This document shows positions 35,441-44,918 of a stretch of DNA of 64,000 bases, piece by piece (position 1 is the stretch's first letter; the number at the start of each line of letters is the position of its first letter). Source of the stretch: DATBVX01 sp963695985 (lineage in GTDB: Bacteria > Pseudomonadota > Gammaproteobacteria > Steroidobacterales > Steroidobacteraceae); assembly GCA_963695985.1 (NCBI GenBank), contig CAVOIC010000006.1, positions 62,001 through 126,000 on the forward strand, written 5' to 3'. The position numbers and the translations under genes are program-made. Below the pieces are notes generated by a model. It saw nothing but the letters and a program-made list of their open reading frames with translations. It had not been told where the DNA came from and did no database searches.

Positions 35441-37518
35441 TGCCGCGGATCGATCCACAGGAAACCGAATTCGTCGACCCGCGCGCGCGCGCCCTCGTCG
35501 ACGATCACCGTCGATTCGCGTTCCTCGACGATCGCCGGGCCGCTGAATTCGGCGCCAGCCATCAGGCGGTAGCGGTCGTAGATCGCGTGGGGGACGAAGT
35601 CATGCGCGTGCGCCGACCAGGCTCGGCGCTCGCCCTTGATCGCCTCTGCCTTGCGGCGGTTGCCCTGCGCGGGGCGCCTCGGCAGCACCAGCAACTTGAC
35701 CGGCAGGCTCGCGCGCACGCAGAAGTTGACGAATTCGACCGGCGACTCCGGATAGGTGCGGCCATAGAGCTTCGCATAAGTGTCGTCGAAGCGGCGCCGC
35801 AACTCGGCGGCATCGACCTCGGCGAAATCGCCGCGGCGGAACGGGCAAGGTGGTTTCCGATCCCTGGCCGATGAAGCGCGCCTCGACCGAGCGGGTAAAT
35901 TCCGATCGGCTCCCTCGGCGCCGGCTTTGCGCAGCGTACGCTCGCCGTCCGCCTCGAGCTCGCGGAACAACGCCTCGAGGCGCTCGAAGTCCGCGGTGGC
36001 AAACGGCACCTTGTGGCTGCGCACCAGATCGAATGCGCGCGGCGCGGTGAAGAAGCCGAGCGCCGAGCCAACGCCCGCATTCGGCGGCACGACCAGTCGC
36101 GGTGCGTCCAGTTTGTGCGCAAGCCCGTAGGCGTGCACCGGGCCGGCACCGCCGAACGCAGCCACCGTCACGAGCTGCGGGTTGCCACCGCGTTCGGCGA
36201 TGTGCGTCTTGGCGGCAGCGGCCATCGTCTCGTTGATCAGGTCGTGGATTCCGCACACCGCCTCGATGGCGGAGACACCGAGCGGCCTGGCGACCCGCTC
36301 GTCGATGCCACGCCGCGCGGCCGCGGCATCGAGCTTCATCGTGCCGCCGAGAAAGTAGTCCGCGTCGAGGTAGCCGAGCAGCAGGTCGGCGTCCGTCACC
36401 GTGGGCTCCGTGCCGCCGCGTCTGTAGCAGATCGGGCCGGGCTCGGCGCCGGCGCTGTCGGGGCCGACCTGCAGCGTCCCGAGTCTGCTCGCGCGCGCAA
36501 TGCTGCCGCCGCCGGCGCCGATTTCCATCAGGTCCACCACCGGCACCTGAATTGTGAGTCCGCTGCCTTTCTGGAAGCGCTGCACCCGGCCGACCTCGAA
36601 GGTCGGCACGACGCCCGCGACGCCCCCCTGGATGAGACATGACTTGGCCGTGGTTCCGCCCATGTCGAAGCACAACATCTCGGGCGTGTTGAACTGGCGG
36701 CTGTAGTATTGCCCGGCGATCACCGCGGCGGTCGGACCTGACTCAATGATGCGCACCGGGAAGTCGGCGGCGGTCTCGGCCGATGTCACGCCGCCCGAGG
36801 AGAGCATGATGAAGAGCCGTCCACCGAAGCCGATCGAACTCAGCCGTGCGCGCAGCCGCTTCAGATAGCTCTCGGTCAGCGGCTTGACGTAGGCGTTGGT
36901 GACCGTCGTGCTGGTGCGCTCGTACTCGCGGATCTGCGGCAGCACCTCATAGGAGATCGAGACCGAGGCGTGGGGCAGTTCCTCGGCGAGGATGCGCTTC
37001 ACCGCCAGTTCGTGTGCCGGGTTCTCAAAGGAGTTGATGAGGCATACGGCGACGGATTCGACACCTTGCCCTTTCAATGCGCGGGCCGTCGCGCGCGCCT
37101 GCGCCACATCGAGCACCGTGAGCACGCTGCCGTCGGCGCGCAGGCGCTCGTCAACTTCCAGCCGGCGCTCACGTGGCACCAGCGGCTCGGGCATCTGCGC
37201 GAAGGCGTCGTAGACCGCGTAGCGGATCTCGCGGCCAAGCTCGAGGACGTCGCGAAAGCCACGCGTGGTGATCAAGCCCGTGCGCGCGCCCTTGCGCTCG
37301 ATGATCGCGTTGATGATGAGCGTGGTGCCGTGGATGATCTCTTCCAGCCGGCCGATGCAGCCGGGCACCTGGCTTTCGAGCGCGTGCAGGCCCTGTTCGA
37401 TCGCATCGGATGGGTCCCGCGGCGTGGTCAGGCACTTGTAGGTGTTGACCTCGCCGGTCGCGTCGTCCAGCAGAACGAAGTCCGTAAAGGTGCCGCCGAC
37501 GTCGATGCCGATGCGCAT
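35437..37518 (-). CDS. hyuA: hydantoinase/oxoprolinase A subunit (HyuA)
   Basis: A 693-residue ATP-dependent subunit of the hydantoinase A/oxoprolinase/acetone carboxylase family. The N-terminus MRIGIDVGGTFTDFVLLDD is the actin-like ATPase phosphate motif; GTTLIINAIIERKGARTGLI, DMGGTTAKSCLI and GGAGPVHAYGLA follow as in the family. About 22 residues (encoded between about 35831 and 35907) are out of frame: a neighbouring frame gives the expected EFTRSVEARFIGQG segment. Two nearby indels cancel out, so the open frame survives. It overlaps hyuB and is divergent from the dehydrogenase/hydratase fusion, with a GntR-type palindrome between them. Confidence 0.85.
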   Translation of the reverse strand: MRIGIDVGGTFTDFVLLDDATGEVNTYKCLTTPRDPSDAIEQGLHALESQVPGCIGRLEEIIHGTTLIINAIIERKGARTGLITTRGFRDVLELGREIRYAVYDAFAQMPEPLVPRERRLEVDERLRADGSVLTVLDVAQARATARALKGQGVESVAVCLINSFENPAHELAVKRILAEELPHASVSISYEVLPQIREYERTSTTVTNAYVKPLTESYLKRLRARLSSIGFGGRLFIMLSSGGVTSAETAADFPVRIIESGPTAAVIAGQYYSRQFNTPEMLCFDMGGTTAKSCLIQGGVAGVVPTFEVGRVQRFQKGSGLTIQVPVVDLMEIGAGGGSIARASRLGTLQVGPDSAGAEPGPICYRRGGTEPTVTDADLLLGYLDADYFLGGTMKLDAAAARRGIDERVARPLGVSAIEAVCGIHDLINETMAAAAKTHIAERGGNPQLVTVAAFGGAGPVHAYGLAHKLDAPRLVVPPNAGVGSALGFFTAPRAFDLVRSHKVPFATADFERLEALFRELEADGERTLRKAGAEGADRNLPARSRRASSARDRKPPCPFRRGDFAEVDAAELRRRFDDTYAKLYGRTYPESPVEFVNFCVRASLPVKLLVLPRRPAQGNRRKAEAIKGERRAWSAHAHDFVPHAIYDRYRLMAGAEFSGPAIVEERESTVIVDEGARARVDEFGFLWIDPRQ

Positions 37519-37551
37519 GGACTGATGCCGCTCTGGGATTGTGTTACTATT

Positions 37552-37564
37552 GTATACTGTATAC
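37552..37564. promoter_or_regulatory. GntR-type operator between hyuA and the divergent fusion gene
   Basis: GTATACTGTATAC is a perfect palindrome around a central T, set in an AT-rich stretch within GC-rich DNA. It resembles TTGTATACAA-type sites known for GntR regulators with FCD domains. It lies 33 bases upstream of hyuA and just before the start at 37575, where a repressor would block both directions. The FCD-type GntR gene at 39596 is the natural binding protein. Confidence 0.55.
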
Positions 37565-37574
37565 GGTACACGTC

Positions 37575-39578
37575 ATGCTCAGCTACCGGAATCCCCTCCT
37601 GCGGGCGCCCGCACGGCCGTTGCCGAAGCGGATCGCGGTGATCGGCGCCGGCACGATCGGACCCGACATCGGCTACTACCTGAAGAGCGCGTTGCCCGAC
37701 CTTGAGCTGGTCCTCGTGGATGTCGAGCAGGCGGCGCTCGACCGCGCGCTCGCGCGTTTCGGCGAGTACGCGGCGAAGACGCGCGCACGCGGCAAGATGG
37801 ACGAGGCACAAGCCGCGGCGGTAACACGTGGCGTCAGTGCCACCACCGATTACGCCGCGATCCGTGGCGCGGACTGGGTGCTCGAGGCGGTCACCGAGGA
37901 CCTGTCGCTCAAGAAGAGGATCTTTGCGCAGGTGGAGGCATTGATACCACCAGAAGCGCTGATCACCTCGAATACGAGCTCGCTACCGGCGGCGCGCATC
38001 TTCGCGGACCTCAAGCACAAGCGCCGTGCCACGATCACGCATTTCTTTGCGCCGGCGTGGCGCAACCCGATTGTCGAGGTGGTGCGCGCGCGTGACGCCG
38101 ATCCACGCGTGATCGATGACTTGAGCGCGTTCTTCTGCATGACCGGCAAGGTGCCGCTGGTCACCGAGGATGTGGTCTGCTTCATGCTCGATCGCATCTT
38201 CGACAACTGGTGCAACGAGGCGGCGCTCTGTCTGCCGCGCGCGACCGCGGCGCAGATCGACGCCATCGCGGGTGAGATCGTGCACGCCGGGCCGTTCTTC
38301 GTGCTGAACCTCGCCAACGGCAATCCGATCATCACCGAGACCAACACGCTGCAGGCCGACGAGGAGGGCGAGCACTATCGCCCGTCGCCCATGTTCCGCT
38401 CGGTCGCGCGGTGGCACACCGGCGCTGCGGGCGAGCGCGTCGAAGTGCCGGCCGATGTCTCGGCGGCCGTGCGCGACCGGCTGCTCGGCGTCCTGTTCTC
38501 GCAGACGGTCGATATCCTCGACCGCGGCATCGGCGCATCCGCGGATCTCGATCTCGGCTGCCGGCTCGCGCTCGGCTTCAGACAAGGGCCGCTCGAGCTG
38601 ATGCGAAACCTGGGTGACGCCGAGGTGCAAGGTGTCATGCAGCGCTTCGCCGCGGAGCGCCCGGGCATGCCGATGCCGACGCGCGCGCTCGCCGAATACC
38701 AGCGGTTCGAGCGCGACGTGCTGGTCGATCGCATCGACGACGTCGTCGTGATCACGCTGCGCCGCCCGGAGGCGTTCAACGCGCTGCACGACGAACTGAA
38801 CGACGAAATTCTGGCTGTCATCCGGCGCCACGAAGCCGATCCCGCCGTGGCGGGTTTCGTGCTGACGGGCTACGGCACGCGCGCTTTCTGCGCCGGTGCC
38901 GATATCGGGCGCTTTCCCACCATGCTGGGCGACGCGGAGGCGTCTGCACAGTACGCGCGCGATTGCGCGCGCCTGCTGGTGCACCTCGACGCGATGCGCA
39001 AGCCCGTCGTCGCGGCGCTGAACGGCATGACACTGGGCGGCGGATTTGAGCTCGCGATGCGCTGCCATGCGCTCGTCGCACACCGCGATGCGTGGCTGCA
39101 GTTGCCGGAGGTCACGCTCGGCATCGTGCCCGGCCTTGGCGCGATGGTCGTGCCCTACCGGCGCTGGCCTAACGCGGCGAGCCTCTTCCACGGCATGTTG
39201 TGCAGCGCGGAGCGGATGGATGCCGCGCACGCGCATGAGGCTGGCATCATTGCCGAGCTCACCGACGATCACAGTGCGTTGCTGCGCCAGGCCGTGGCGC
39301 GCGTGCGCGCGATCGCCAACACGCCGCGCCCGACGCTGGATGGCGTTGTGTCGATTGCGCCGCTTCGCCCACGGGTTGCAGGCGCGCAAGCGCTGAGCCG
39401 TGAGGTAATCGGCATCATCGAGCGAACGGTTACGCGGGCTGCGGCGGCGCCGACGCTCGCAGCGGCGCTCGAGATCGGCTACCACGCCTTCGGGCACAGC
39501 GCCTGTACGGCGGCGGCGCGCGAGGGGATCACGGCATTCGGCGAGCGGCGTAAGCCGGATTTCTTGCGGACGGGCTGA
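37575..39578 (+). CDS. 3-hydroxyacyl-CoA dehydrogenase/enoyl-CoA hydratase fusion (dehydrogenase first)
   Basis: A 667-residue two-domain enzyme from the ATG at 37575; the 37539 start would place the operator inside the gene. Residues about 15-290 are the NAD-dependent 3-hydroxyacyl-CoA dehydrogenase (IAVIGAGTIGPDIGYYL, TSNTSSLPAARI, THFFAPAWRNPIVEVV). Residues from about 385 are a crotonase-fold enoyl-CoA hydratase (VITLRRPEAFNALHDELN, FCAGADIGRF, GMTLGGGFELAM, LPEVTLGIVPGLG). The order is the reverse of FadB/FadJ but like the archaeal crotonyl-CoA hydratase/3-hydroxybutyryl-CoA dehydrogenase. It hydrates an enoyl-CoA and oxidises the 3-hydroxyacyl-CoA. Confidence 0.87.
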   Translation: MLSYRNPLLRAPARPLPKRIAVIGAGTIGPDIGYYLKSALPDLELVLVDVEQAALDRALARFGEYAAKTRARGKMDEAQAAAVTRGVSATTDYAAIRGADWVLEAVTEDLSLKKRIFAQVEALIPPEALITSNTSSLPAARIFADLKHKRRATITHFFAPAWRNPIVEVVRARDADPRVIDDLSAFFCMTGKVPLVTEDVVCFMLDRIFDNWCNEAALCLPRATAAQIDAIAGEIVHAGPFFVLNLANGNPIITETNTLQADEEGEHYRPSPMFRSVARWHTGAAGERVEVPADVSAAVRDRLLGVLFSQTVDILDRGIGASADLDLGCRLALGFRQGPLELMRNLGDAEVQGVMQRFAAERPGMPMPTRALAEYQRFERDVLVDRIDDVVVITLRRPEAFNALHDELNDEILAVIRRHEADPAVAGFVLTGYGTRAFCAGADIGRFPTMLGDAEASAQYARDCARLLVHLDAMRKPVVAALNGMTLGGGFELAMRCHALVAHRDAWLQLPEVTLGIVPGLGAMVVPYRRWPNAASLFHGMLCSAERMDAAHAHEAGIIAELTDDHSALLRQAVARVRAIANTPRPTLDGVVSIAPLRPRVAGAQALSREVIGIIERTVTRAAAAPTLAAALEIGYHAFGHSACTAAAREGITAFGERRKPDFLRTG

Positions 39579-39595
39579 GAGAGTAAAGGACGAGC

Positions 39596-40264
39596 ATGCT
39601 GATAAACCTCCAAGCAATCGAGCGGCCCGAGCCGCTCGGCGATCGCGTTTACGCCTCACTGCGCGAGCTGCTGCGCGCCCGTCGCCTTGCGACGGGGCAG
39701 CAGTTACAGGAGGCGGAACTCGCGATGCAACTTGGCGTGTCGCGCACGCCGGTGCGCGAGGCGCTGGCGCGGCTGGCAAGCGAGGGACTGGTCGTTGCCG
39801 AAGGGCGCAGCTTCATCGTGCCGGCGCTCAGCGTCAGCGACATCGACGATATCTATGCGCTGCGGTTTCTGCTCGAACCCGCGGCGCTGCGCCTGGTCGC
39901 ATCGAGCAGACCGGACCGCCAGCAGCTTGCGCCGCTGCGTCAGGGGCTGGACGACATGGCCGCCGCACATGCAGCCGGCGACGGTGCCGCTTTCATGGAG
40001 GCCAACTACCGCTACCGCGACACCTGGACCAATCTGGTGCCGAACAAGCGCATGGTGCGCGCCATCCAGATCTACGCCGACCATGTGCGCTACCTGCGTG
40101 CCTTCACGCTCGATGCGCCGGACGTTCGCGCCGCGGTCCTTAAGGGTCTGAAACGGCTGACGCTCGCACTCGCCGCCGGCGACGGCGCCGCCGCTTCGGC
40201 GGCCATGCGCGCGCATCTGACGAAAGCCAAAGCCGTGCTGCTCGAAATGATGCACGGGGCCTGA
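39596..40264 (+). CDS. GntR family transcriptional regulator (FCD domain)
   Basis: A 222-residue regulator following an AAAGGA site, 17 bases after the fusion gene. The winged helix (ERPEPLGDRVYASLRELLRA, EAELAMQLGVSRTPVREALA) is a GntR signature, and the C-terminal all-helical region (DDIYALRFLLEPAALRLVAS, then YRDTWTNLVPNKRMVR) is the FCD/VanR-type ligand domain, which binds carboxylates with a metal. It probably recognises the GTATAC palindrome at 37552 and responds to an intermediate of the pathway. Confidence 0.87.
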   Translation: MLINLQAIERPEPLGDRVYASLRELLRARRLATGQQLQEAELAMQLGVSRTPVREALARLASEGLVVAEGRSFIVPALSVSDIDDIYALRFLLEPAALRLVASSRPDRQQLAPLRQGLDDMAAAHAAGDGAAFMEANYRYRDTWTNLVPNKRMVRAIQIYADHVRYLRAFTLDAPDVRAAVLKGLKRLTLALAAGDGAAASAAMRAHLTKAKAVLLEMMHGA

Positions 40265-40266
40265 CG

Positions 40267-41472
40267 ATGACCTACAAGGCAGAAATTCCCTACGGTTGCT
40301 ACTGGAGCACGCCGTTTGCGCGCTGGCAGGGCGCATTCGCCAACCTGCATTCGATCGAGTTCGCTGCGCATGTCGCGCGGAAGGAGCTCGCCAAGCGCAG
40401 CATCGACCCGAAGGTCTTCGATCACGGCGTGCTCGGCTTCAGCGTGCCGCAGAGGCATTCGTTCTACGGGCTGCCGTGGCTCGCCGGGCTCGCGGGCGCC
40501 GGACAGATCGGCGGCCCGACGCTGATGCAGGCCTGCGCCACCGGCGTGCGCGTGCTGCTGGCGGCGGCGCAGGAGATCGAGTGCGGACTGGCCAGCGTGG
40601 CGCTGACGGTGACCTGCGACCGCACGTCGAACGGACCGCACCTCTATTACCCCAATCCGCGAGGTCCGGGCGGCACGGGCGCGGCACGAGGACTGGGTGA
40701 TGGACAACTTCGGCTGCGATCCGCTCGGCCGGCACGCGATGGTGACGACCGCGGAGAACGTCGCGAAGAAGCACGGCATCGGCACCGCGGAGCAGCACGA
40801 TATCGTGCTGCTGCGGCGAAGCGCAGTATCGCGACGCGCTCGCCGACGACAGCGCTTTCCTGAAGCGCTTCATGACGCTGCCGTTCGAGGTGCCCGACCC
40901 GGCGTTTCGCAAGACGGCTGCGACGCTGGCGGGTGACGAAGGCATCAACTTCTCGACGGCCGAGGGCCTGGCGAAACTCAAGCCGGTGGTCGAGGGCGGA
41001 CGGTGACCTACGGCGGCCAGACACACCCGGCCGACGGCAACGCAGCGATCGTGGTCGCCAGCGCGGAGCGAGCGCATCGAGCTGTCGCGCGACCCGAAGA
41101 TCCGCATCCGGCTGCACGGCTTCGGCCAGTCGCGCGCCGCGCTCGCATTCATGCCCGAAGCACCCATCCCGGCAGCGCAGCGCGCGCTCGCGCAGGCTGG
41201 CCTGACGATCGATCGCATGGACGCGATCAAGATGCACAATCCGTTCGCGGTCAACGACGTCCTGTTCGCACGCGGCAACCGGGGTCGATGTCGCGCGGAT
41301 GAACAACTTCGGCTGCTCGCTCGTCTGGGGCCACCCGCAGGCGCCCATGGCCACGCGCGGGATCATCGAGCTGATCGAGGAACTCGCGCAGCGCGGCGGC
41401 GGCTACGGCCTGTTCACCGGCTGCGCCGCGGGCGATACGGCGATGGCGGTCGTGCTCGAAGTGGGCCGTTAG
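40267..41472 (+). pseudogene. thiolase family protein, five frameshifts
   Basis: The start at 40267 follows the GntR stop; the stop TAG is at 41470. The protein can be traced as a thiolase of about 400 residues only by switching frame near 40684 (+1), 40816 (+1), 40999 (-1), 41075 (+1) and 41274 (+1). Conserved pieces include the nucleophile region LMQACATGVRVLLAAAQEIE, MDNFGCDPLGRHAMVTTAEN, MHNPFAVNDVLFA, MNNFGCSLVWGHPQAPMATR and the final GCAAGDTAMAVVLEVGR. Thiolases cleave 3-oxoacyl-CoA or condense acyl-CoAs; this one resembles the SCP2-like/nonspecific group. Five indels in 600 bases with the rest well conserved is odd for natural decay and may be poor sequence quality. Confidence 0.78.
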
Positions 41473-41474
41473 TC

Positions 41475-42951
41475 ATGGACCTTGCGCACTGGATCGATCG
41501 GCACGCGCGCTTTGCGCCCGACGTGGTTGCGCTGCGCTTCGAAGACCAGACGATCTGCTACTTAGAGCTCGCGCGCAGGATCGAGCGCGCCTCGGCCGTG
41601 CTGGCGCGACGGGGCGCAAGGCCGGGCGACGCGATTGCCTACCTCGGTATGAATCATCCGGCCGCGCTGGTGCTGCTGTTTGCCTGTGCGCGGCTCGGTG
41701 CGATGTTCGCACCTTTGAACTGGCGTCTTGCGCCACCGGAGTACGCGCGCGCGCTGGCCGCGTGTCCGCCACGCGTGCTGTACGTCGAGCCGGCATTTGC
41801 CGGGCACGCCCGTGCCATTGGCACCGCGACCCCGACCGCCGACATCATCGAGCTGGAGCGGGACGGCGCCGGCGAAGTGCCTGTCCGCGCCGGCAGCGAG
41901 GATTCGCCGGTGTTGCTCAGCTATACATCGGGCGCGACTGGTGCGCCGAAGGGCGTGGTGCTGACCCAACGCGCACTGCACTGGAATGCGGTCAACAGCG
42001 CGCACATGCATGATCTGACCAGCGCCGACCACATACTCACCACCCTGCCGCTGTTTCATGTCGGCGGCCTGAATATCCAGACCACGCCCGCGCTGCACGC
42101 CGGCGCTACTGTCACGCTGCACGCGAAGTTCGACGCGCAGGCAACGCTCGACGCGCTGGAGCGTGAGCGCATCACGCTCACCGTACTGGTACCGGCGCAA
42201 CTCTCCGCGCTGATGGACCTGCCGCGCTGGAACAGCGCCGATCTGTCGAGGCTGCGAATGATCAGCACCGGCTCGACGATCGTGTCTGAGTCGTTCGTGC
42301 GCAAGGTGAGCGAACGCGGCGTGCCGATAATCCAGGTGTACGGCTCGACCGAGACCTGCCCGATCGCGGCGTATGTGCGTGCCCCCGACGCATTGCGCAA
42401 GGCCGGGTCGGCCGGCCTCCCGGCGCTGCACTGCGAGCTGAAGATCGTCGACAATGCGGGCGCGGAGTTGCCCGCTTGGCAGCGACGGCGAGATTCTGGT
42501 GCGCGGGCCGAATGTGGCGAGCGGTTATATCAACTCGCCGCGCGAAACCGCTCAGGCCTTCGTCGATGATTGGTATCGGTCCGGCGATATCGGGCACCTC
42601 GACGACGAAGGACACCTGTACGTCGTGTCGCGCAAGAAGGACATGATCATTTGCGGCGGCGAGAACATTTACGCGGCCGAGGTGGAGAACGTGCTGGCCG
42701 AGTGCCCATCGATCTCGGAGGCGTGCGTGGTTGGCCGGCCGGAAACGCGCTGGGGAGAAGTGGTTGTAGCTGTGGTCGTGCTGAAGCCCGGCTGCCGCAT
42801 GACACAGGCCGAGGTGCTGACGCTCTTCGACGGCCGCATCGCGCGCTACAAGCATCCGCGCGAGGTGCGGTTTCTCGATCGGCTGCCGCGCAGCGCGCTC
42901 GGCAAGGTGCAGAAAGAGGCCGTCAGGGCGGCCGTGCGTTCCGAAGCGTGA
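41475..42951 (+). pseudogene. AMP-dependent acyl-CoA ligase, one frameshift
   Basis: An acyl/aryl-CoA synthetase of about 491 residues if one extra base near 42476 is removed; the two readings are 41475-42569 and about 42454-42951. It holds the AMP-binding P-loop LLSYTSGATGAPKGVV, IQVYGSTETCP, the hinge YRSGDIGHLDDEGHLYVVSR with KKDMIICGGENIYAAEVEN, and the catalytic C-terminal Lys in LPRSALGKVQKEAVRA. It activates a carboxylic acid to its CoA thioester through an acyl-adenylate. It starts two bases after the thiolase stop and is followed 8 bases on by the epimerase-like gene. Confidence 0.83.
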
Positions 42952-42959
42952 GAGCGACT

Positions 42960-43385
42960 ATGAAAGTCAACAAACTGGACCACATCTGCATTGCCGTCAG
43001 GAACCTCGAGGCGGCGCAGAAGATCTGGGAACCGATTCTCGGCAAGGTCGGGCCCGACGACGCCTACATCGACGAACCTGAGAAGATCAAGGTGGCGCGT
43101 TACTGGCTCGGCGGCGTCGGCTTCGAGCTGATGGAGTCGGTGACGCCCGATGGCGATGTGGCGAAGTTCATTGACAGGCACGGCGAGGGCGTGATGCTCA
43201 TTTCGTTGAACGTGGACAACACACGCGCTGCGATGCTCGAGCTGCAGGCGAAGGACTACCCGTTCATCGGTGGGCCGCGGCCCTTCCGCGACTGCGAGTT
43301 CGCGTTCATTCATCCGAAGGCGGTTAATGGCGTGCTCCTCGAATTGATCGACTACAAGTGGTGTGAGTTGCAAGGTCAGCGCTGA
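42960..43385 (+). CDS. VOC family protein, methylmalonyl-CoA epimerase-like
   Basis: A 141-residue vicinal-oxygen-chelate protein. KLDHICIAVRNLEAAQKIWE opens the first beta-alpha-beta-beta unit with a metal-ligand His; FELMESVTPDGDVAKFIDRH and GVLLELIDYK carry the Glu ligands, as in methylmalonyl-CoA epimerase. It would interconvert the epimers of a methyl-branched malonyl-CoA type substrate. The position between the CoA ligase and acyl-CoA dehydrogenase, with a B12 mutase two genes on, strongly supports an epimerase role. Confidence 0.85.
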   Translation: MKVNKLDHICIAVRNLEAAQKIWEPILGKVGPDDAYIDEPEKIKVARYWLGGVGFELMESVTPDGDVAKFIDRHGEGVMLISLNVDNTRAAMLELQAKDYPFIGGPRPFRDCEFAFIHPKAVNGVLLELIDYKWCELQGQR

Positions 43386-43386
43386 C

Positions 43387-44520
43387 ATGGACTACGAACT
43401 GAGCCCCGACCAATGCCAGGTGCGTGACGCGTTCGCCCGCTTTTCCGATCAGCGAATCGCGCCGCAGGCGGCAGCGCTCGATCGGGCGCATGCGTTTCCG
43501 CGCGAATTGTTCGGCGAGCTGGCGCAGATGGGTTTGTTCGGCATGCGCTACCCGGAGGACGTCGGCGGCAGCGGCACGCAGCTGACCGAGTTCTGCCTGG
43601 CGCTCGAGGAAATCGCACGCGGCTCGCTGTCGCTGGCGGGCTGCGCCGCCATGCAATCGCTGATGGGAACCAAGTTTCTACACGCGCTTGGGAGCACCGA
43701 CATCATCGAACGCCTTTTCAAGCCGGCGCTACGCGGCGAGAAGATCGGTGCAATCTGCATGACCGAGCCCAACGCCGGCAGCGACCTAGACGGCATTGCC
43801 ACGGCCGCGACGAAGGTCGATGGCGGCTATGTGCTGAACGGCCAGAAGACCTGGGTCACTTCGGCGCCGGTGGCGGACTTTTTCACCGTCTTTGCGCGCG
43901 CGGGTGAGGAGAAGAAGCTCACGATTTTCCTGGTCGAGCGCGGTTTCAAGGGCGTGAAAGTCGGCCGGGAGATCGAGAAGATGGGCGTCTGGGCGCTGCC
44001 GACCTCCGAAGTCGCGTTCGATGATTGCTTTGTTCCCGACGGTCACCGGCTGTCGAAGGAGGAGGGCGACGGCGAGGGCCATCTGCGCAAGACGCTGGCC
44101 GAGATCCGGATCATCACCGGCGCAATGGCCAACGGCCTGGCGCGCGCCGCCCTTGATGCGGCGGTGCGTTACGGTGGCGAGCGCAAGCAGTTCGGGAAGC
44201 CCATCAACCGCTACCAGGCGATCCAGATGAAGCTCGCCGAGATGGCCACGGAACTCGAGGCCGCTCACCATCTCGTTTACTACGCGGCGTCGCTCCGCGA
44301 CGCTGACAAACCGCATCACCAGCAGGCCGCGATGGCAAAACTGTTCGCCAGCGAGACCGCCGCGCGCATCGCCGATCAGGCCGCACGCGTGTTCGCCTCG
44401 TACGGCTACGCGATGGACTATCCGATACAGAGGTACCTGCGCGACGTGCGCTTCACCCTGATCGGCGGCGGTACCAGCGAGATCCTGAAATTGATCATTG
44501 CCAAGGAGGTCTGCGCATGA
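43387..44520 (+). CDS. acyl-CoA dehydrogenase family protein
   Basis: A 377-residue FAD enzyme starting one base after the epimerase stop. Signatures: ICMTEPNAGSDLDGIATAAT (flavin and substrate loop), GQKTWVTSAPVADFFTVFAR, and the C-terminal YGYAMDYPIQRYLRDVRFTL with GGGTSEILKLIIAKE, typical of short/branched-chain acyl-CoA dehydrogenases. It introduces an alpha-beta double bond, supplying the substrate for the hydratase/dehydrogenase fusion. Its last codons overlap the start of the B12-binding subunit (ATGA). Confidence 0.88.
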   Translation: MDYELSPDQCQVRDAFARFSDQRIAPQAAALDRAHAFPRELFGELAQMGLFGMRYPEDVGGSGTQLTEFCLALEEIARGSLSLAGCAAMQSLMGTKFLHALGSTDIIERLFKPALRGEKIGAICMTEPNAGSDLDGIATAATKVDGGYVLNGQKTWVTSAPVADFFTVFARAGEEKKLTIFLVERGFKGVKVGREIEKMGVWALPTSEVAFDDCFVPDGHRLSKEEGDGEGHLRKTLAEIRIITGAMANGLARAALDAAVRYGGERKQFGKPINRYQAIQMKLAEMATELEAAHHLVYYAASLRDADKPHHQQAAMAKLFASETAARIADQAARVFASYGYAMDYPIQRYLRDVRFTLIGGGTSEILKLIIAKEVCA

Positions 44521-44918
44521 ACGACAAGACGCGACGCATTCGGGTCGTGCTGGCGAAGCCCGGGCTCGATGGCCACGACCAGGGCGCCAAGGTAGTCGCG
44601 CGCGCATTGATGGACGCCGGCATGGAGGTGAAGTACACCGGGCTCAGACAAACGCCGGAATCGGTCACGCGCATTGCGTTGGAAGAAGCGGCCGACGTGA
44701 TCGCGCTCTCCAGCATGGCTGGCTCACATCTGCCGTTCTGTCGTAAGTTGAAGCCCCTGCTCGAGCGCGAGGGCCTCGGCGAGAAGCTATGGATCATCGG
44801 TGGAAATCTGCCGGCAGGGGATCACGAGGCACTGCGTGCGCTGGGCTTCAAGGGCGTCTTTCCGACGGGCACGCGGCTTGACGACATCGTCAACTTCATC
44901 AGGGCCAACGTGTCATGA
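44517..44918 (+). CDS. acyl-CoA mutase B12-binding small subunit
   Basis: A 133-residue cobalamin-binding protein. The adenosylcobalamin signature DGHDQGAKVVARAL carries the D-x-H-x-x-G motif with the cobalt-coordinating His; ALSSMAGSHLPFC and the IIGGNLPAGDHEALRALGF segment are as in the C-terminal domain of methylmalonyl-CoA mutase. A separate small subunit is found in archaeal-type methylmalonyl-CoA mutases and in 2-hydroxyisobutyryl-CoA mutase. It is followed with 4-base overlap by the large subunit. Confidence 0.88.
   Translation: MNDKTRRIRVVLAKPGLDGHDQGAKVVARALMDAGMEVKYTGLRQTPESVTRIALEEAADVIALSSMAGSHLPFCRKLKPLLEREGLGEKLWIIGGNLPAGDHEALRALGFKGVFPTGTRLDDIVNFIRANVS

Noticed and set aside
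37983..39779. Open reading of 598 codons on the minus strand
   Set aside because: Antisense to the dehydrogenase/hydratase fusion, without domains or ribosome site.
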